Shown here: positions 4,486 to 5,779 of the stretch, in pieces | Position numbering within the stretch: position 1 is the stretch's first letter | Layout: each line of letters opens with the position of its first letter | NCBI GenBank assembly: GCA_013153205.1 | Contig: JAADEW010000078.1 | Location: 1 to 5,779, forward strand | From: Deferribacteres bacterium | GTDB taxonomy: Bacteria; Thermosulfidibacterota; Thermosulfidibacteria; Thermosulfidibacterales; Thermosulfidibacteraceae | Direction of reading: 5' to 3' | DNA length: 5,779 nt | Made by a program: the position numbers and the translations under genes | The notes under the pieces: model-generated | Told to the model about the DNA's origin: nothing | The model's input: only the letters and a program-made list of their open reading frames with translations | The model's database searches: none

Positions 4486-5779
4486 CTAATCCTTTATGTT
4501 CATCTTCTCCTTGACGAGCTCTTTCTCTTTATCGTAGCTGGCAATCCTGCTTATCATGATTTTCTGCGCCTGCGGGGGTCCCGCACCGTGCCAGGTTCCT
4601 ACACCGTGAAGCCCCGCAGTCCAGTTCTGAAGAAGCTTCGTCACCTTCAAAATCTTCTCCGCACCGGCAGGGGAGCCAAAGCTGAAGCAATCCTCCATAT
4701 ACTCTTTTACATCGGGATTTTTGAGCTCCCTCAGAGAGGGCATGGTCACTATAAGCCCTCCTCCTATGTCTCCTGCAAGAGCCATAGCCTTCCAGAAGGC
4801 TTCGCACACATTGAGCTTGCTCACATTTCCCATCATCTCGTCAGGCATAAACACGCCTGAGCCGGGGGGCTCCTCGCTTCCGAGATTGGCGGCGGCAAGC
4901 CCACAGGCTCTTGCCGTCTCTCTGAGTATCAGAAGCTCCACCATCTCCTCATTTATGTGGGGAACCTTCAGTAGCCCCTTGTATTCCTGCAGAAGCCTGC
5001 ATGCCCCTATTATGTTTGACATGAAACCAACCTTGCACGTTCCACCGCAGGTCATTCTGTGGGTTCTGGCAAACCTTGAAACGAACTTACCCGAATACTC
5101 AACCTCACCGCAGTGGAACACCCTCTCCCACGGGATAAACACGTTATCAAAGACTATGACGCTGGTCTCCCTCTGTCCGTAAAGGGGATTGCCGAGCTCG
5201 TATATGTCATCGGTGAGAAGCCTTTCTGCCGAATAAGCGTTATACTGGCAGATGTAAGTAATCCCCTCAGCATCGGCGGGAACGGCAAAGGCAAGGGCGT
5301 AATCCTCCTCACCGGGCCTCCTGCTTCCCTGCGGAAGCACCATAATCTCATGGCTGGCGTAAGCCCCGGAGATGTTTATCTTGTAGCCTTTCACCACAAT
5401 ACCATCCTGCCTCTTCTCAACGAGCTTCAAGGCAAGATAGGGATTGGGCCAGTCTTTAAGCTTTTTATCTCTGGGACCGCGGGGTTCCGTCAAAGCACCT
5501 GCCACGGAAAGGTCGTTCTTCTGAACGTATTTTAGATACTCCACGAACCGCTTGTGATACTCGGTTCCGAGCTTCTGGTCCATCTCCCACGTGGTAGCCC
5601 AGGTGGCGTGAAAGCAGTCAAGTCCCACACACCTGTATATGCAGGTGCCGAGCTTCTCCGCAGTAAAGCAACCCGCATTGGCTTTGGCAAGCAGGTCCTC
5701 CCTGCTCCTGCACACATAGGTATAGCGGTTCACCTCCTCGTTAATCAAAGGGGAAAAAGCCGTCATTATCTCCTTATAC
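4486..5779 (-). CDS. 4-hydroxybutyryl-CoA dehydratase (AbfD)/HpaB-family flavin Fe-S protein, 5' end beyond window
   Basis: Protein of the 4-hydroxybutyryl-CoA dehydratase/4-hydroxyphenylacetate 3-hydroxylase family. AbfD uses FAD and a [4Fe-4S] cluster to dehydrate 4-hydroxybutyryl-CoA to crotonyl-CoA in 4-aminobutyrate fermentation and 4-hydroxybutyrate carbon-fixation cycles. Numbering from the Met at 5766, the visible family stretches include RCVGLD, FVEYLKYVQKNDL, LVEKRQDGIVVKG, VIVFDNVFIPWERVF and HGAGPPQAQKIMISR. The cluster ligands of AbfD (C99, C103, H292, C299) correspond to C42, C46, H236 and C244; E257 and K300 correspond to E200 and K245. Y296 appears replaced by C240, with one extra residue in HRMTCGGTCK, and E455 before HGAG is absent (G390 or a gap). 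The frame stays open upstream of the Met as Y-K-E-I, which fits the AbfD family sequence before its internal MTA, so the true start lies outside the window and the full protein is probably near 490 residues. The substrate is therefore uncertain; a related dehydratase or isomerase is possible. It ends in TAG at 4486-4488 ahead of a strong terminator and is transcribed separately from csp. Confidence 0.85.
   Translation of the reverse strand, partial: YKEIMTAFSPLINEEVNRYTYVCRSREDLLAKANAGCFTAEKLGTCIYRCVGLDCFHATWATTWEMDQKLGTEYHKRFVEYLKYVQKNDLSVAGALTEPRGPRDKKLKDWPNPYLALKLVEKRQDGIVVKGYKINISGAYASHEIMVLPQGSRRPGEEDYALAFAVPADAEGITYICQYNAYSAERLLTDDIYELGNPLYGQRETSVIVFDNVFIPWERVFHCGEVEYSGKFVSRFARTHRMTCGGTCKVGFMSNIIGACRLLQEYKGLLKVPHINEEMVELLILRETARACGLAAANLGSEEPPGSGVFMPDEMMGNVSKLNVCEAFWKAMALAGDIGGGLIVTMPSLRELKNPDVKEYMEDCFSFGSPAGAEKILKVTKLLQNWTAGLHGVGTWHGAGPPQAQKIMISRIASYDKEKELVKEKMNIKD

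Noticed and set aside
1..5779. CRISPR array, tRNA, rRNA, insertion sequence or phage attachment site
   Set aside because: No spaced identical repeats, cloverleaf, ribosomal RNA-like sequence, transposase or integrase motif was seen; genes fill nearly the whole window.

Overview
The window holds five protein-coding genes, all transcribed from the minus strand, so map order right to left is transcription order. The two edge genes are cut by the window. Arg codons AGA/AGG and Ile codon ATA dominate where I read codons (8 of 9 Arg and 7 of 10 Ile in the leftmost gene). Together with moderate GC content by eye and a purine-rich coding strand, this resembles thermophilic bacteria. An exported HtrA/DegP protease with a signal peptide and an RseP-type site-2 protease fit a Gram-negative-type envelope. 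I cannot name the species. A thermophilic anaerobe or chemolithotroph is a guess from codon use and gene content.

Right part (4486-5779): a 4-hydroxybutyryl-CoA dehydratase/HpaB-family gene whose 5' end lies outside the window. Its Fe-S ligand residues are recognisable, but two catalytic residues of the characterised enzyme appear replaced. It ends at a strong 16-bp terminator hairpin (4429-4470).

Control region (4278-4428): directly behind that terminator sits a near-consensus sigma-70-type promoter (TTGACA, 17 nt, TATATT). It should drive a leader of about 110 nt in front of a small cold-shock protein gene. The leader carries a perfect palindrome over the predicted start point, a 7-bp hairpin, and a candidate 28-codon leader ORF that stops one base before the cold-shock ATG.

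Left part (1-4277): csp, rseP, a B12-binding radical SAM protein fused to DUF2344, and a degP/htrA-type protease form a tightly packed presumed operon. The gaps are 55, -, 1-nt and 13-nt scale: csp to rseP 55 nt, rseP to the radical SAM gene 1 nt, radical SAM gene to degP 13 nt. The csp-rseP gap has a small GC-rich hairpin and a second hairpin that can cover the rseP ribosome-binding site, so csp may be made in excess of the downstream genes. RseP (intramembrane protease) and DegP/HtrA (periplasmic protease) are classic partners in envelope protein quality control. The radical SAM protein between them has no established function. No tRNA, rRNA, insertion sequence, CRISPR array or long repeat was seen. 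The points most worth a second look are the altered active site of the dehydratase-like protein, the regulatory leader of csp, and the unexplained radical SAM enzyme embedded in a protease operon.
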